22,047 bases of DNA, taken from JBEVNX01 sp040507895. GTDB taxonomy: Bacteria; Desulfobacterota; Binatia; JACPRU01. The position numbers were made by a program, and so were the translations under genes. This document shows, piece after piece, positions 21,915 through 22,047 of this stretch (its first letter is position 1; each line of letters starts with the position of its first letter). The stretch is from positions 1 through 22,047 of the forward strand of contig JBEVNX010000136.1 of NCBI GenBank assembly GCA_040507895.1. Direction: 5' to 3'. Under the pieces are notes generated by a model. That model did no database searches, was not told the DNA's origin, and saw nothing but the letters and a program-made list of their open reading frames with translations.

Positions 21915-22047
21915 AGCATCGGCCGCCGGCGCTCGAGAGCGGGGTTTCACGCTCATCGAGATTCTCGTCACGCTCGTACTGATGGGGCTGATCAGCCAGG
22001 GGCTGGTGTCGTTCTTCATGACGAGCTCGAAGCTCAGGAGCATCGCG
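21895..22047 (+). CDS. PilW/GspJ-type minor pseudopilin, 5' part (cut by window end)
   Basis: 51 codons are visible and open at the right edge. ATG 21895 lies within the previous gene's end (20-base overlap in another frame), with no separate ribosome site, so it is probably translationally coupled. A leader of 17 residues ending in ARERG is followed by FTLIEILVTLVLMGLISQGLVSFFM, with Phe at +1 and Glu at +5. Position after FimT and PilV types makes PilW/GspJ most likely. The distinguishing C-terminal part is missing. Confidence 0.75.
   Translation, partial: MQTLAPEASAAGARERGFTLIEILVTLVLMGLISQGLVSFFMTSSKLRSIA

Noticed and set aside
1..22047. tRNA, rRNA, CRISPR, insertion sequences or prophage genes
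   Set aside because: No cloverleaf, spaced repeats, transposase or phage motifs were seen on either strand by reading.

Overview
The window is GC-rich bacterial DNA with tightly packed genes on both strands and many 4-nt stop/start overlaps (ATGA, GTGA). Its gene content points to an uncultured soil or aquatic bacterium of the old deltaproteobacterial assemblage, with a Binatota-like lineage one plausible reading. The signs are a double-domain family III CoA-transferase, a lipid-transfer-thiolase/DUF35 pair, amidohydrolase_2, LLM oxidoreductase, FAS1-like MaoC hydratase and minor type IV pilins. This placement is inference from gene content only. I saw no rRNA, tRNA, CRISPR or insertion sequence.

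Region 1 (1-5190) looks catabolic. A tandem-domain CaiB/BaiF CoA-transferase runs off the left edge on the minus strand. Divergent from it is a three-gene plus-strand operon: thiolase-fold protein without the nucleophilic Cys, DUF35 zinc-ribbon/OB protein, and an amidohydrolase_2 metal hydrolase. The thiolase/DUF35 pair resembles the steroid side-chain aldolases (Ltp2-ChsH2 type) more than a true thiolase. A plausible scheme is CoA activation, retro-aldol cleavage of a CoA thioester, and hydrolysis or decarboxylation of a product. A nested inverted repeat lies between the divergent genes.

Region 2 (5206-11353) holds a membrane-bound hybrid histidine kinase (minus), a 490-bp gene-free stretch with an A-rich patch, a lipoprotein-like protein built from a duplicated Cys-bounded repeat, a quinone oxidoreductase, the 5' stump of an alpha/beta hydrolase, a tandem-receiver protein with no output domain, and a DOMON-like protein.

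Region 3 (11369-16091) holds a NamZ/DUF1343 protein (plus), then four minus-strand genes: threonine aldolase, double-hotdog MaoC hydratase, DUF2585 membrane protein and a small exported protein.

Region 4 (16181-19999) carries a divergent two-subunit B12-dependent acyl-CoA mutase. Several normally conserved active-site and cobalamin-contact residues are changed, and I consider this the most unusual system here. A cytidylate-kinase-like protein (minus) and an LLM flavin/F420 oxidoreductase follow.

Region 5 (20045-22047) is a pilus-related locus. A zinc-ribbon/transmembrane/GspG-like chimera (minus) diverges from a minor pseudopilin operon (FimT/GspH-, PilV/GspI- and PilW/GspJ-like), the last cut by the right edge. 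Between them are a GTCA-A5-TGAC inverted repeat and a possible promoter.
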